Shown here: positions 1 through 6,832 of the stretch, piece after piece
Layout of the letters: the number at the start of each line of letters is the position of its first letter
Numbering within the stretch: the first letter of the stretch is position 1
DNA from: CALCKU01 sp964607445
GTDB taxonomy: Bacteria > Pseudomonadota > Alphaproteobacteria > Caulobacterales > Maricaulaceae
NCBI GenBank assembly: GCA_964607445.1
Contig: CAZSKN010000011.1
Coordinates: 1 to 64,000 of the forward strand
DNA: 64,000 bases
Direction: 5' to 3'
Notes under the pieces: generated by a model
What the model was told of the DNA's origin: nothing
Databases searched by the model: none
Seen by the model: only the letters and a program-made list of their open reading frames with translations
Program-made: the position numbers and the translations under genes

Positions 1-44
1 CAGCGACCTCAACGCTGCGCGTCTACCAATTCCGCCACGGCCGC
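1..44 (-). tRNA. tRNA-Leu (anticodon GAG), 3' part beyond the window edge
   Basis: Read on the minus strand, position 44 downward starts GCGGCCGTGGCGGAATTGG, the usual 5' end of a bacterial tRNA-Leu with its acceptor strand and D arm. The anticodon arm follows: stem CAGCG/CGCTG around the loop TTGAGGT, which gives anticodon GAG. The variable arm, T arm and 3' end lie left of base 1, so only the 5' half is visible. Confidence 0.93.
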
Positions 45-148
45 ACATTGAGGAAACGGCGGTATAGCCAGTCACCCCGTCTTTGTGAAGTAAAAAATCT
101 ATGTTTTGCGACCCTTGATTTTAAGGCCGCTATCGCGCACTCACAGAT

Positions 149-823
149 ATGCAGAACGCCAACTTATATTCTCCGACCCCTGTGGACTGGCAGGTCAGTT
201 CCGAGCTTATACCCTATCCAGAAGCGGTTGCCTTTATGGAGTCACGCGCGCGCGACATTGCCACAGGCACGGCCCCTGAGATAGTTTGGTTGTTAGAACA
301 CCCGCCGCTATATTCGGCCGGGACAAGCGCTCATCCCGAGGATCTGGTTGACGCTGACAGATTCGAGGTTTTCAAAAGTGGACGCGGCGGACAATACACC
401 TATCACGGGCCGGGACAACGTATTGCTTATGTTATGCTGGATTTGCGCAAACGTGGCCGTGACGTTTCGGCCTTTGTGCGCGGCCTTGAGCAGTGGATTA
501 TTGAGACCTTAGCCGCCAGTGACGTGCACGCCGAACGGCGCTCTGGGCGTGTCGGCGTCTGGGTCACACAGGCCGATGGGCAGGAAAATAAAATTGCGGC
601 CATCGGGATACGGTTAAGAAAATGGGTGAGCTTTCACGGTATATCTATAAATGTCAGCCCGGATATATCGCATTTTACCGGCATCATTCCCTGCGGTATA
701 CAAGAGCACGGCATTACGAGTTTGGCACGCTTAGGGAAAAACACAGATATGGCGACCCTTGATAAACACTTACGCAAGAGCTTTGAACGCCAATTTTCAC
801 CTACACGCTCCAAGACCCTATAA
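149..823 (+). CDS. lipB: Octanoyltransferase LipB
   Basis: Transfers octanoyl from octanoyl-ACP to the lipoyl domains of 2-oxoacid dehydrogenases and the glycine cleavage H protein, the first step of lipoate synthesis in the cytoplasm. The 224-residue product has the family features in order: LLEHPPLYSAGTS (about 48-60), the glycine-rich GRGGQYTYHGPGQ (about 78-90), the catalytic lysine in ENKIAAIG (Lys148) and the catalytic cysteine in PCGI (Cys182). Length is normal. The ATG at 149 has no clear Shine-Dalgarno sequence, but the N-terminus (VDWQVSSELIPYPEAVAFME) fits the family. The gene stands alone, pointing away from the tRNA and towards the DUF805 genes. No lipA is visible here. Confidence 0.95.
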   Translation: MQNANLYSPTPVDWQVSSELIPYPEAVAFMESRARDIATGTAPEIVWLLEHPPLYSAGTSAHPEDLVDADRFEVFKSGRGGQYTYHGPGQRIAYVMLDLRKRGRDVSAFVRGLEQWIIETLAASDVHAERRSGRVGVWVTQADGQENKIAAIGIRLRKWVSFHGISINVSPDISHFTGIIPCGIQEHGITSLARLGKNTDMATLDKHLRKSFERQFSPTRSKTL

Positions 824-894
824 GTACCTCAAGATACATCTTGTTATAAACGGTCTTACCCCCCATCAGGCTTGGGTTTATATATGCGTTCAGA

Positions 895-1389
895 TCAGGT
901 TTGGTAGCCAGGTGGACCATAGGCATTTTCGCGCGGATCGTGTTTAATGAATTTATTAAAGACATATGCCACCCCCAAACTAAGCGCCGCCGAGGCCACA
1001 AGTAGTGGTAATGTATTCTCCTGACCTAAATTTTCGGCTAACTCTATACGCTCATTCTGAGACGCGCCCTCTTCTATGGCTTGAACCATAATACGTAATT
1101 CATCTGCAAACATCACCAATATCAGAATAGTAAACGCAATCAGATAAACCAAAATCGGCACGACGGACATCCACCCTGATTTACCAGAATCGTGATAGCG
1201 TTTCACCCATAAAACAACCCAAGGATAAATCAATAAAAGAGACAGCAAGCCCGTAATTGGCATTATCGCCGTCATATTCAATACCTCCGGGACACTTAAG
1301 ACACTCGATACGACAACCAAGAAAATAACGCCGCGCATAAAATCATCGGGATTAGTCCGTCCATCTGGAAAAAAAAGTAAATTACCCAT
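895..1389 (-). CDS. DUF805 family inner-membrane protein (copy 1)
   Basis: A 164-residue membrane protein of the DUF805 (YhaH/YhaI-like) family, whose biochemical role is unknown. Family marks are the N-terminal GRTNPDDFMRG, the VKRYHDSGKSGW motif after the second hydrophobic segment, and the C-terminal NAYGPP ending. About four hydrophobic segments are visible. The start is preceded by GGGGAG on the minus strand, a good ribosome binding site. A second member lies directly upstream (1531-2055), so the pair is probably a local duplication. Residues 90-120 form a charged linker (EEGASQNERIELAE) inserted before the last helix, also present in a different form in copy 2. Confidence 0.88.
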   Translation of the reverse strand: MGNLLFFPDGRTNPDDFMRGVIFLVVVSSVLSVPEVLNMTAIMPITGLLSLLLIYPWVVLWVKRYHDSGKSGWMSVVPILVYLIAFTILILVMFADELRIMVQAIEEGASQNERIELAENLGQENTLPLLVASAALSLGVAYVFNKFIKHDPRENAYGPPGYQT

Positions 1390-1530
1390 AAGGCTCCCCT
1401 TTTATCTGCTTTCTTTATAGTCCTAATTTGCCCAAGTTTAAGAGAAATGCAAGGCACCGAAGCAAAGAACGCGTTAAACACTATCCGCTTCAAATCTAAC
1501 TTTTAGAAAAAACCCGTCCGGTATTTCGAC

Positions 1531-2055
1531 TTAAACCTCCGTCTGGCGCGGCAGAACGGGCGGGCCATATTTATTCGAGGCCGGGTCAGATCGGGACAGA
1601 CCGCACCATAGTGTAAACGCCAATATCAAACCCGTTGACAAGATGTATAAGACCCGATTTCCCTTTTTTAATTCGGTTTGATAGGTCTCGATGAGGCGGG
1701 CGCGAACAGCCTCATCAATCACAGCCTTGCGTTCATATTTGGCAAATTCGCTAAAATATTCCGATCCGCCATAGCTCAACATGACAATTATCACGAGTAA
1801 AACAAGCGCTACAATCAAGCCAGTCAACGGCCAATAGCTGCGCCCCATATCGTGCAGCCGTTTCCCGTAAACGCAATAGGTCATATATAAAACCAAAAAC
1901 GGAAACACTAGCGCCACCCAAAAGGAAAGCTCAAGCGCCGGATATGATTTTAGATAGCTATTAACCGCCCAGATAAACACGCTTACCCCGAAATATCCGA
2001 TCCAAAAATCACGTCTATTTTGTCGACCCGACGGCGTTAAAAAAATTCTTTTCAT
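1531..2055 (-). CDS. DUF805 family inner-membrane protein (copy 2)
   Basis: A 174-residue paralogue of the downstream gene, again DUF805. It begins MKRIFLTPSGRQNRRDFW, has the YGKRLHDMGRSYW motif in the middle and ends near NKYGPP. Four hydrophobic segments are seen with a charged insertion before the last one (about residues 108-135, rich in Glu, Lys and Arg). The ATG follows AAGGAGATT, a strong ribosome binding site. A 141-bp spacer separates it from copy 1, so the two may be transcribed together. Function is unknown; members of the family are thought to be integral inner-membrane proteins. Confidence 0.88.
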   Translation of the reverse strand: MKRIFLTPSGRQNRRDFWIGYFGVSVFIWAVNSYLKSYPALELSFWVALVFPFLVLYMTYCVYGKRLHDMGRSYWPLTGLIVALVLLVIIVMLSYGGSEYFSEFAKYERKAVIDEAVRARLIETYQTELKKGNRVLYILSTGLILAFTLWCGLSRSDPASNKYGPPVLPRQTEV

Positions 2056-2194
2056 AATCTCCTTCTCTACACTTTCTAAAATAAATGCAAATTCGATAAT
2101 GCAATTACAGTGCGGCAGATCAGCTTGGCCCTATATCTGCATAAATATTATAAGTTTTATTGACATATTAGCACTCATAGGTTGTATATATATT

Positions 2195-3298
2195 ATGCGA
2201 ATCAGATTTCTTCTGTCTTCGGCCCTTATCTCGGGCTTTCTGTGGGCCGCTTGCAGCCCAAGCGATACCGCACAATTTGGCACCGACACCCCCCCCTTAT
2301 CACCTGCAAAAACGGTTGCGGCCTCTACCCCGCTCCAGCCTTTGGTTAAAACCGCATCCTTACAGGCTCGATTTGTCCCCCGTCACCCATTTCAAGCACG
2401 ACGGTGTATGAATATGGGCAACGCCTTGGAAGCCGATAATGAGGGGGACTGGGGATATAGAATTGAAGCCCGTCATTTTCAATATATTAAACAAGCTGGT
2501 TTTGACACGGTACGCATTCCAATTAAATGGGATGCTCATAGCCAAAGCCATCCCCCCTATTTAATTTCACGAAGCTTTATGGAGCGGGTCAAACAGGTCG
2601 TCGGACAGGCACAAGCCAACGGACTGGGCGTTATTATCAATATGCATCATTATGATGATTTTATCGAAAACCCCCATGCTGAATTACCTCGGTATCTGGC
2701 GATGTGGCATCAAATTTCCACCGTCTTTCGGCAGGCACCATCAACGATTTATTTCGAACTGCTTAATGAACCCACACGGGCTATATCCAATGCCCAACTT
2801 AATCAGGTCTATGCGCAGGTCCTCCCCCTCATTCGACGTACCAACCCAAATCGCGCCCTGATAATAGGGGGTAATAACTGGAATTCTGTTGAGAGTCTGT
2901 CCGAAATACGCTGGCCACGGGATCCAAATCTCGTCGCTACTTTCCATGATTACGGCCCACATGAATTTACCCACCAAGGGGCATCATGGGTCGATCCGCC
3001 AGTCGCTGTGGGGCGCCGTTGGGGACATGCAGAAGATTATGCAGACTTGCGCGACACCTATGCCATTGCCGCCAATTTTCAATCCCATGTAAGACTGCCT
3101 ATTTTAATCGGTGAATTTGGTGTCATAGATAGCGTGCAGGGCAGCCAAAGGGCCGAGTGGCTCTACCACAGACGCCGGGCCATAGAGCAAGCCGGTTATA
3201 GCTGGTGTGTCTGGGATTTCGCGGGCGCGTTTTCAACCTTTGACACAGCAAGACGGCAATGGCATCCGGACATGCTCAAGGCGTTGACGAACCGGTAA
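2195..3298 (+). CDS. Glycoside hydrolase family 5 (endoglucanase-like), probably exported
   Basis: A 367-residue GH5-type retaining glycosidase, likely acting on beta-glucan or a related polysaccharide outside the cytoplasm. The TIM-barrel landmarks are present: RCMNMGNALEA (about 70-80), FDTVRIPIKWD (about 103-113), INMHHYDD (about 148-155), the acid/base glutamate in FELLNEP (Glu192), ATFHDYGPHEFTHQG and the nucleophile in ILIGEFG (Glu307). I start at the ATG at 2195, because the frame above it is hydrophobic but unlike the family. That start gives the signal sequence MRIRFLLSSALISGFLWAAC, which could be cut as a lipoprotein at Cys20, although Trp at -3 is a poor lipobox. The substrate cannot be told from sequence alone. 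No carbohydrate-binding module is visible. Confidence 0.88.
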   Translation: MRIRFLLSSALISGFLWAACSPSDTAQFGTDTPPLSPAKTVAASTPLQPLVKTASLQARFVPRHPFQARRCMNMGNALEADNEGDWGYRIEARHFQYIKQAGFDTVRIPIKWDAHSQSHPPYLISRSFMERVKQVVGQAQANGLGVIINMHHYDDFIENPHAELPRYLAMWHQISTVFRQAPSTIYFELLNEPTRAISNAQLNQVYAQVLPLIRRTNPNRALIIGGNNWNSVESLSEIRWPRDPNLVATFHDYGPHEFTHQGASWVDPPVAVGRRWGHAEDYADLRDTYAIAANFQSHVRLPILIGEFGVIDSVQGSQRAEWLYHRRRAIEQAGYSWCVWDFAGAFSTFDTARRQWHPDMLKALTNR

Positions 3299-3341
3299 TC
3301 GGCGACGTCTAGGGCGTTTACCGTGACAATTACCAGCCCGG

Positions 3342-3752
3342 TTAATGAGCCGCCTGAGTGATAACATCACTCCCTGCCGTCAAGGTTTTATGCACGGGGC
3401 ATTTATTCGCGATTTCAAGAATGCGTTTGCGTTGCGCCGCATCCATAGCCCCCTCAATTGTGATATCCCGTGTAAAAACATCTCGCGCTGGCCCCTCACC
3501 AGAACTGACCCGTTTATGGGACACATCCACCGCTAAATGATCGACCTCCCACCCCTTGCGATTTATATACATACGCATTGTGATAGTTGTGCAAGCACCG
3601 AGGGCCGCACATAAATACTCAAATGGAGACGGCCCGATATCGGCACTCCCGAAACTTGTGGGTTCATCAGCATAAAGATGATGTCGAGGGGTAATAACAT
3701 CATTCGTGTAAACCCCGCCGGGACGTTCTTTAACAGTAACTGGCTGTGCCAT
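3342..3752 (-). CDS. OsmC family peroxiredoxin
   Basis: A 136-residue OsmC/Ohr-superfamily thiol peroxidase, expected to reduce organic hydroperoxides in the cytoplasm. Both reactive cysteines are visible: one in ALGACTTITMRMY (the helix Cys) and one in IANKCPVHKTL. The C-terminal CPVHKTL pattern is closer to the YhfA/OsmC branch than to Ohr. The ATG is preceded by AGGAGATTTT. The gene lies 8 bp after the stop of the ATP12 gene on the other side of its start, so its reading direction continues that of the ATP12 block; it could be the last gene of that operon. Confidence 0.9.
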   Translation of the reverse strand: MAQPVTVKERPGGVYTNDVITPRHHLYADEPTSFGSADIGPSPFEYLCAALGACTTITMRMYINRKGWEVDHLAVDVSHKRVSSGEGPARDVFTRDITIEGAMDAAQRKRILEIANKCPVHKTLTAGSDVITQAAH

Positions 3753-3760
3753 AAAATCTC

Positions 3761-4648
3761 CTAGAGTATAAATTTCGAAAGCACAGACAATTCCGCCCTC
3801 AATAAATCTATGTTATTTTGGGCCTCTTCATCGGCACCCCAATGTTCTATTTGCCATAAGGCATCAAGTCGTGACAAGGCAAAAGCCGCTCGCGCCTCAA
3901 TATGTTTTTCTATGACGGCCAGACCTAAAATGGCCGAGCCGTAAACCGCGATAAAATGCACGCATAATGTCAGTTCAAGATCGGTCATAGCGTCGAGTTC
4001 ATTGCGAAAGGCCGCAATCGAGGCCTCGGCTTGCGGAATGGCCATGATCGTCGTTGTCACATCAAGGTTGATACCCCGCCCCCGCGCCCAATCTAATACG
4101 GGATCCCACATTTCGGCCTGACGTCTTGCCAGAGCCTCTGGCGCTTCTGCGCGGTAACACAATACATCCGTCTTAGCGTAATTACATCCCTCCGCGATCA
4201 CTTGCTCCCGATGTCGTGAAGTTTGTTCTATGGCGACATTGACCAGACGTGTGCCCGGCATAGTTTGTGGCACTATATCTTCGGTCTGGGCCTCCCATTC
4301 CTGCGCTATAAGATCTGCATGGATTTTTTCCAGTAAGACCAAAGGATATTTGCCGGGGGTTTTTAGACGCCGGTTATCCAAGAATATACCAAAGCCGTTA
4401 CCCGTATTGCCCGTATTGCCCGTATTNNNNNNNNNNNNNNNNNNNNNNNNNNNNNNNNNNNNNNNNNNNNNNNNNNNNNNNNNNNNNNNNNNNNNNNNNN
4501 NNNNNNNNNNNNNNNNNNNNNNNNNNCCCGTATTGCCCGTATTGCCCGTATTTTCGGCGCAGCCCTTGTTTTCGGGATTATCTCCAGCCTTTTTAAAGTC
4601 TAAAGGCACGGGTTTAACCGTAACATTTTTATAAAATCGTTTGGCCAT
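3761..4648 (-). CDS. ATP12 family F1-ATPase assembly chaperone with an NTG repeat linker (interrupted by an assembly gap)
   Basis: Homologue of mitochondrial Atp12, which binds the F1 alpha subunit during ATP synthase assembly. Family sequence begins with MAKRFYKNVTV and resumes at FGIFLDNRRLKTP, IAQEWEAQ, MPGTRLVNVAI, VLCYRAEAP and the C-terminal LWQIEHWGADEEA. Between these two parts lies an array of Asn-Thr-Gly units encoded by a 9-bp tandem repeat, broken by 100 Ns (4427-4526). Ordinary members have only a short link here. The two sides stay in phase with the printed 100 Ns, but 100 is a usual placeholder, so true length is unknown. I start at the second ATG (4648), 1 nt after the HAD stop; an alternative start lies 24 nt upstream inside the HAD gene. 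Confidence 0.85.
   Translation of the reverse strand: MAKRFYKNVTVKPVPLDFKKAGDNPENKGCAENTGNTGNTXXXXXXXXXXXXXXXXXXXXXXXXXXXXXXXXXXNTGNTGNTGNGFGIFLDNRRLKTPGKYPLVLLEKIHADLIAQEWEAQTEDIVPQTMPGTRLVNVAIEQTSRHREQVIAEGCNYAKTDVLCYRAEAPEALARRQAEMWDPVLDWARGRGINLDVTTTIMAIPQAEASIAAFRNELDAMTDLELTLCVHFIAVYGSAILGLAVIEKHIEARAAFALSRLDALWQIEHWGADEEAQNNIDLLRAELSVLSKFIL
4401..4552. repeat. 9-bp coding minisatellite (CCCGTATTG)n flanking the assembly gap
   Basis: On the plus strand at least two full CCCGTATTG units plus a partial unit are visible on each side: 4401-4426 left of the N run and 4527-4552 right of it. The repeat lies in the ATP12 gene and encodes Asn-Thr-Gly on the minus strand. Unit copies seen are perfect, which suggests a recent or ongoing expansion. 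Confidence 0.92.
4427..4526. other. Assembly gap, 100 N
   Basis: Exactly 100 undetermined bases. The gap sits inside the 9-bp tandem array, so short-read assembly most likely collapsed there. The length should be read as unknown. Confidence 0.99.
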
Positions 4649-4649
4649 A

Positions 4650-5357
4650 TTACGCGGCTTGCCTCTGCGCAAATTGTCTCAAATACGCGTCTAATTCGGT
4701 CATAGACGCAACAATTTTATCTGCTCCCCCTGAACGTATCTCTGCCTCTGTATGAAACCCCCAGTTCACACCGAGTGCATGCACACCCGCCCGTTTTCCC
4801 ATCGTCATGTCAAAATGTGTATCGCCAATAATTACAGCGTGTCGGGGCGAAATATTTAAAGCTCTGAGATTGGCTTCAACCATAAAAGGGTCGGGCTTTC
4901 CCGGTCCGTCATCCGCGCAAAAATGACAATCAAATATATGGCCAAAATCATGTGATGTAATCATAGCGTCCAACCCGCGCCTAGATTTCCCTGTCGCCAC
5001 GCCCATTTTCCACCCCGCCTGTTTAAGCCTTAATAAAAGCTCTCGCCCGCCCGAATATAGGGGTTCAGACACTTTGCGCACGTCACGAAGATGGACAAAT
5101 GCCTTTTTATATTGCGCTACCAAAGCGCCGACCGCCTGTGGACCAAGACCGTCCGGAGCGATACAGCCAATCGCCACCTCCAGCGATAAACCAACAATAG
5201 AGCGGACAATATTGTAATCTGGAACGGCATAACCCTCTACGCGGAAAGCGTCTTGCATCGCCAGTGTGATCATCTTTCGACTGTCAATTAATGTGCCGTC
5301 AATATCAAATATGGCCAGAGGGGGTGTCACAAGCAGGCTTTCATAATCCGAGATCAC
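4650..5357 (-). CDS. HAD family hydrolase (phosphoglycolate phosphatase-like)
   Basis: A 235-residue haloacid dehalogenase-superfamily phosphatase. Motif I is FDIDGTLIDS with both aspartates near residue 18-20; motif II is the Thr in VATGKSRRG; motif III/IV is KPDPFMVEAN followed by VIIGDTHFDMTMGKRAG. A helical cap (about residues 30-95) follows motif I, as in Gph/PpaX-type enzymes. It overlaps the upstream rluC by 4 bp (ATGA, 5354-5357) and is followed after 1 nt by the ATP12 start. This rluC-HAD-ATP12 order is common in alphaproteobacteria. The substrate cannot be assigned from motifs alone. Confidence 0.9.
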   Translation of the reverse strand: MISDYESLLVTPPLAIFDIDGTLIDSRKMITLAMQDAFRVEGYAVPDYNIVRSIVGLSLEVAIGCIAPDGLGPQAVGALVAQYKKAFVHLRDVRKVSEPLYSGGRELLLRLKQAGWKMGVATGKSRRGLDAMITSHDFGHIFDCHFCADDGPGKPDPFMVEANLRALNISPRHAVIIGDTHFDMTMGKRAGVHALGVNWGFHTEAEIRSGGADKIVASMTELDAYLRQFAQRQAA

Positions 5358-6340
5358 GCAGGATCGAAGTCTGCAATGGGCAATGTCGGATCAAACCCTA
5401 GCAACTCGAACCCATGCTTTAAAGTCTCTGATATCGGGGCTTCGATAAATAAGTCTTTTTGCCCGGAGCGCGGCAAACGTAATGAACGTGCATGTAAATG
5501 CAATTGAGGCTCCAACCCTCCCGGAGCCGGACGGTCGGTAAGATAGCGTGGGTCGCCTACAAGCGGTGTACCTAATAATTGCATGTGCAAGCGTAGTTGA
5601 TGCGTGCGCCCTGTCAAAGGTTGCATAACAACCCATGCGGCACGTTGTCCGGCTTTTGCGACCGTTTTATAAAGAGTACGCGCATGCTTGGCCCCAGGCG
5701 TTCCGTGTCTAACGGCTTCCATGACTTCTTTGCCGGCATTCTTATTACCAAAGCGATTATCCAATCGCCCTTTAGCCATATAGCCCTTGATTTCACCCTC
5801 GCCGGGTTTAGGTACGCCATTACTAATGCCCCAGTAAATTTTTTCAGCGTGGCGGCCTTGAAAAGCGCGTCCGGCCCATGCCGCGCTATTTGCAGATTTT
5901 GCCACAAGTAAGACGCCACTTGTATCCCGGTCCAACCGATGCACAAGACGGCACCCCTGCCCCAGTGCCGGCAGTAAGCCGTCAATATGCCGGTAGGTTT
6001 TACTGCCGCCCTGAACAGCCAAGCCAATAGGTTTGTTAAGCGCGATCAGATCTGCATCCTCATAAATTACGAGACTACGGATAAAAGCCATGTCTGGTGT
6101 AGAAATAGGCGCGGCGGGTTTAATATCCTTAGGGTCGGGCAAGGGCGGAATACGAACCGATTGTCCCCCTTCGAGACGCAAATTCCCTTTGGCGCGCTTT
6201 CCATCTACGCGTAGCTGTCCTGTTCGTAAAAGCTTCTCTACACGTCCATGGGGAATGTGAGGAAACAACCGTTTAAACCAGCGGTCAAGACGCGCCCCCG
6301 CATCCGTTTCCGGTACGATTAATGTCTGAACGCCGCTCAT
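5354..6340 (-). CDS. rluC: 23S rRNA pseudouridine synthase, RluC type
   Basis: A 328-residue RluA-family pseudouridine synthase, expected to modify 23S rRNA (U955/U2504/U2580 in the RluC branch). An N-terminal S4 domain (about 15-65: ARLDRWFKRLFPHIPHGRVE, then GQLRVDGKRAKG) precedes the catalytic domain with the active-site aspartate in VHRLDRDTSGVLL and the TGRTHQLRLHM motif. Starts ATG at 6340 within the end of crcB (4-bp overlap), so translation of the two is probably coupled. RluC rather than RluD is my choice because of the N-terminal layout and the crcB/HAD context; this is not proven. Confidence 0.9.
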   Translation of the reverse strand: MSGVQTLIVPETDAGARLDRWFKRLFPHIPHGRVEKLLRTGQLRVDGKRAKGNLRLEGGQSVRIPPLPDPKDIKPAAPISTPDMAFIRSLVIYEDADLIALNKPIGLAVQGGSKTYRHIDGLLPALGQGCRLVHRLDRDTSGVLLVAKSANSAAWAGRAFQGRHAEKIYWGISNGVPKPGEGEIKGYMAKGRLDNRFGNKNAGKEVMEAVRHGTPGAKHARTLYKTVAKAGQRAAWVVMQPLTGRTHQLRLHMQLLGTPLVGDPRYLTDRPAPGGLEPQLHLHARSLRLPRSGQKDLFIEAPISETLKHGFELLGFDPTLPIADFDPA

Positions 6341-6720
6341 AGAGCCAGAGCTTTGCGCATAAATATCAAACCTAATATTAAAGCTATAATCGAAACGATC
6401 ACCGAACCGCTCGCATAGGCTATAAGCGTAGCGTAAGCCTTTCTTTGATACATCATCACCGCCTCGAGCGAAAAGGCGCTAAATGTGGTAAATCCACCCA
6501 ATAGGCCTACGCCTAAAAACAACCTTAGGGGTTCGCTACCGGAAAGTTTCGCCGCCAACCATCCGGCAAGACATCCCATCAGGAAACTTCCCAAAACATT
6601 AGCTGCAAATGTACCATAAGGGTAGCCCGTGCCCCATAGGCGCGTTGCGCCCAGACTTAAAAGGTGACGACAACTTGCCCCTATGGCCCCGCCTAAAGCT
6701 ACATAAATCAATCCGTTCAT
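6337..6720 (-). CDS. crcB: Fluoride channel CrcB/Fluc
   Basis: A 127-residue, four-helix protein of the dimeric fluoride channel family that exports fluoride passively through the inner membrane. Diagnostic segments are GGAIGASCRH, the YGTFAANVLGSFLMG stretch with the pore Asn, and LLGGFTTFSAFSLE, which carries the phenylalanines of the fluoride path. I chose the ATG at 6720 because MNGLIYVALGGAIGA is the usual N-terminus; the frame is open for 17 more residues upstream. No fluoride riboswitch pattern is apparent in the 112 bp upstream. The gene overlaps rluC by 4 bp. Confidence 0.93.
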   Translation of the reverse strand: MNGLIYVALGGAIGASCRHLLSLGATRLWGTGYPYGTFAANVLGSFLMGCLAGWLAAKLSGSEPLRLFLGVGLLGGFTTFSAFSLEAVMMYQRKAYATLIAYASGSVIVSIIALILGLIFMRKALAL

Positions 6721-6775
6721 TGGCGGGTGATACGCTGTTGGCGTCAAACCTGCAATGCCAAGTATAGACAATCCG

Positions 6776-6804
6776 CCAAACCCAAACGGCGCCTGACGGC
6801 ACCG
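6776..6804 (-). terminator. Possible rho-independent terminator after the DUF1508 gene
   Basis: On the minus strand, CGGTGCC (6804-6798), loop GTCA, GGCGCCG (6793-6787) form a 7-bp stem with one G-U pair. It is followed by a weak T-rich run (TTTGGGTTT). It lies about 30 nt past the stop of the 681-residue gene and before crcB. The imperfect U tract makes this tentative. Confidence 0.4.
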
Positions 6805-6832
6805 CGCGTTAGAATCATAGCCTTAAACCGCT

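Noticed and set aside
6721..6771. N-terminal extension of CrcB
   Set aside because: The 17 extra residues are not part of the family, and the ATG at 6720 gives the usual N-terminus.
6721..6832. Fluoride riboswitch before crcB
   Set aside because: No conserved fluoride-riboswitch core was found on the minus strand; the hairpin there is better read as a terminator of the DUF1508 gene.
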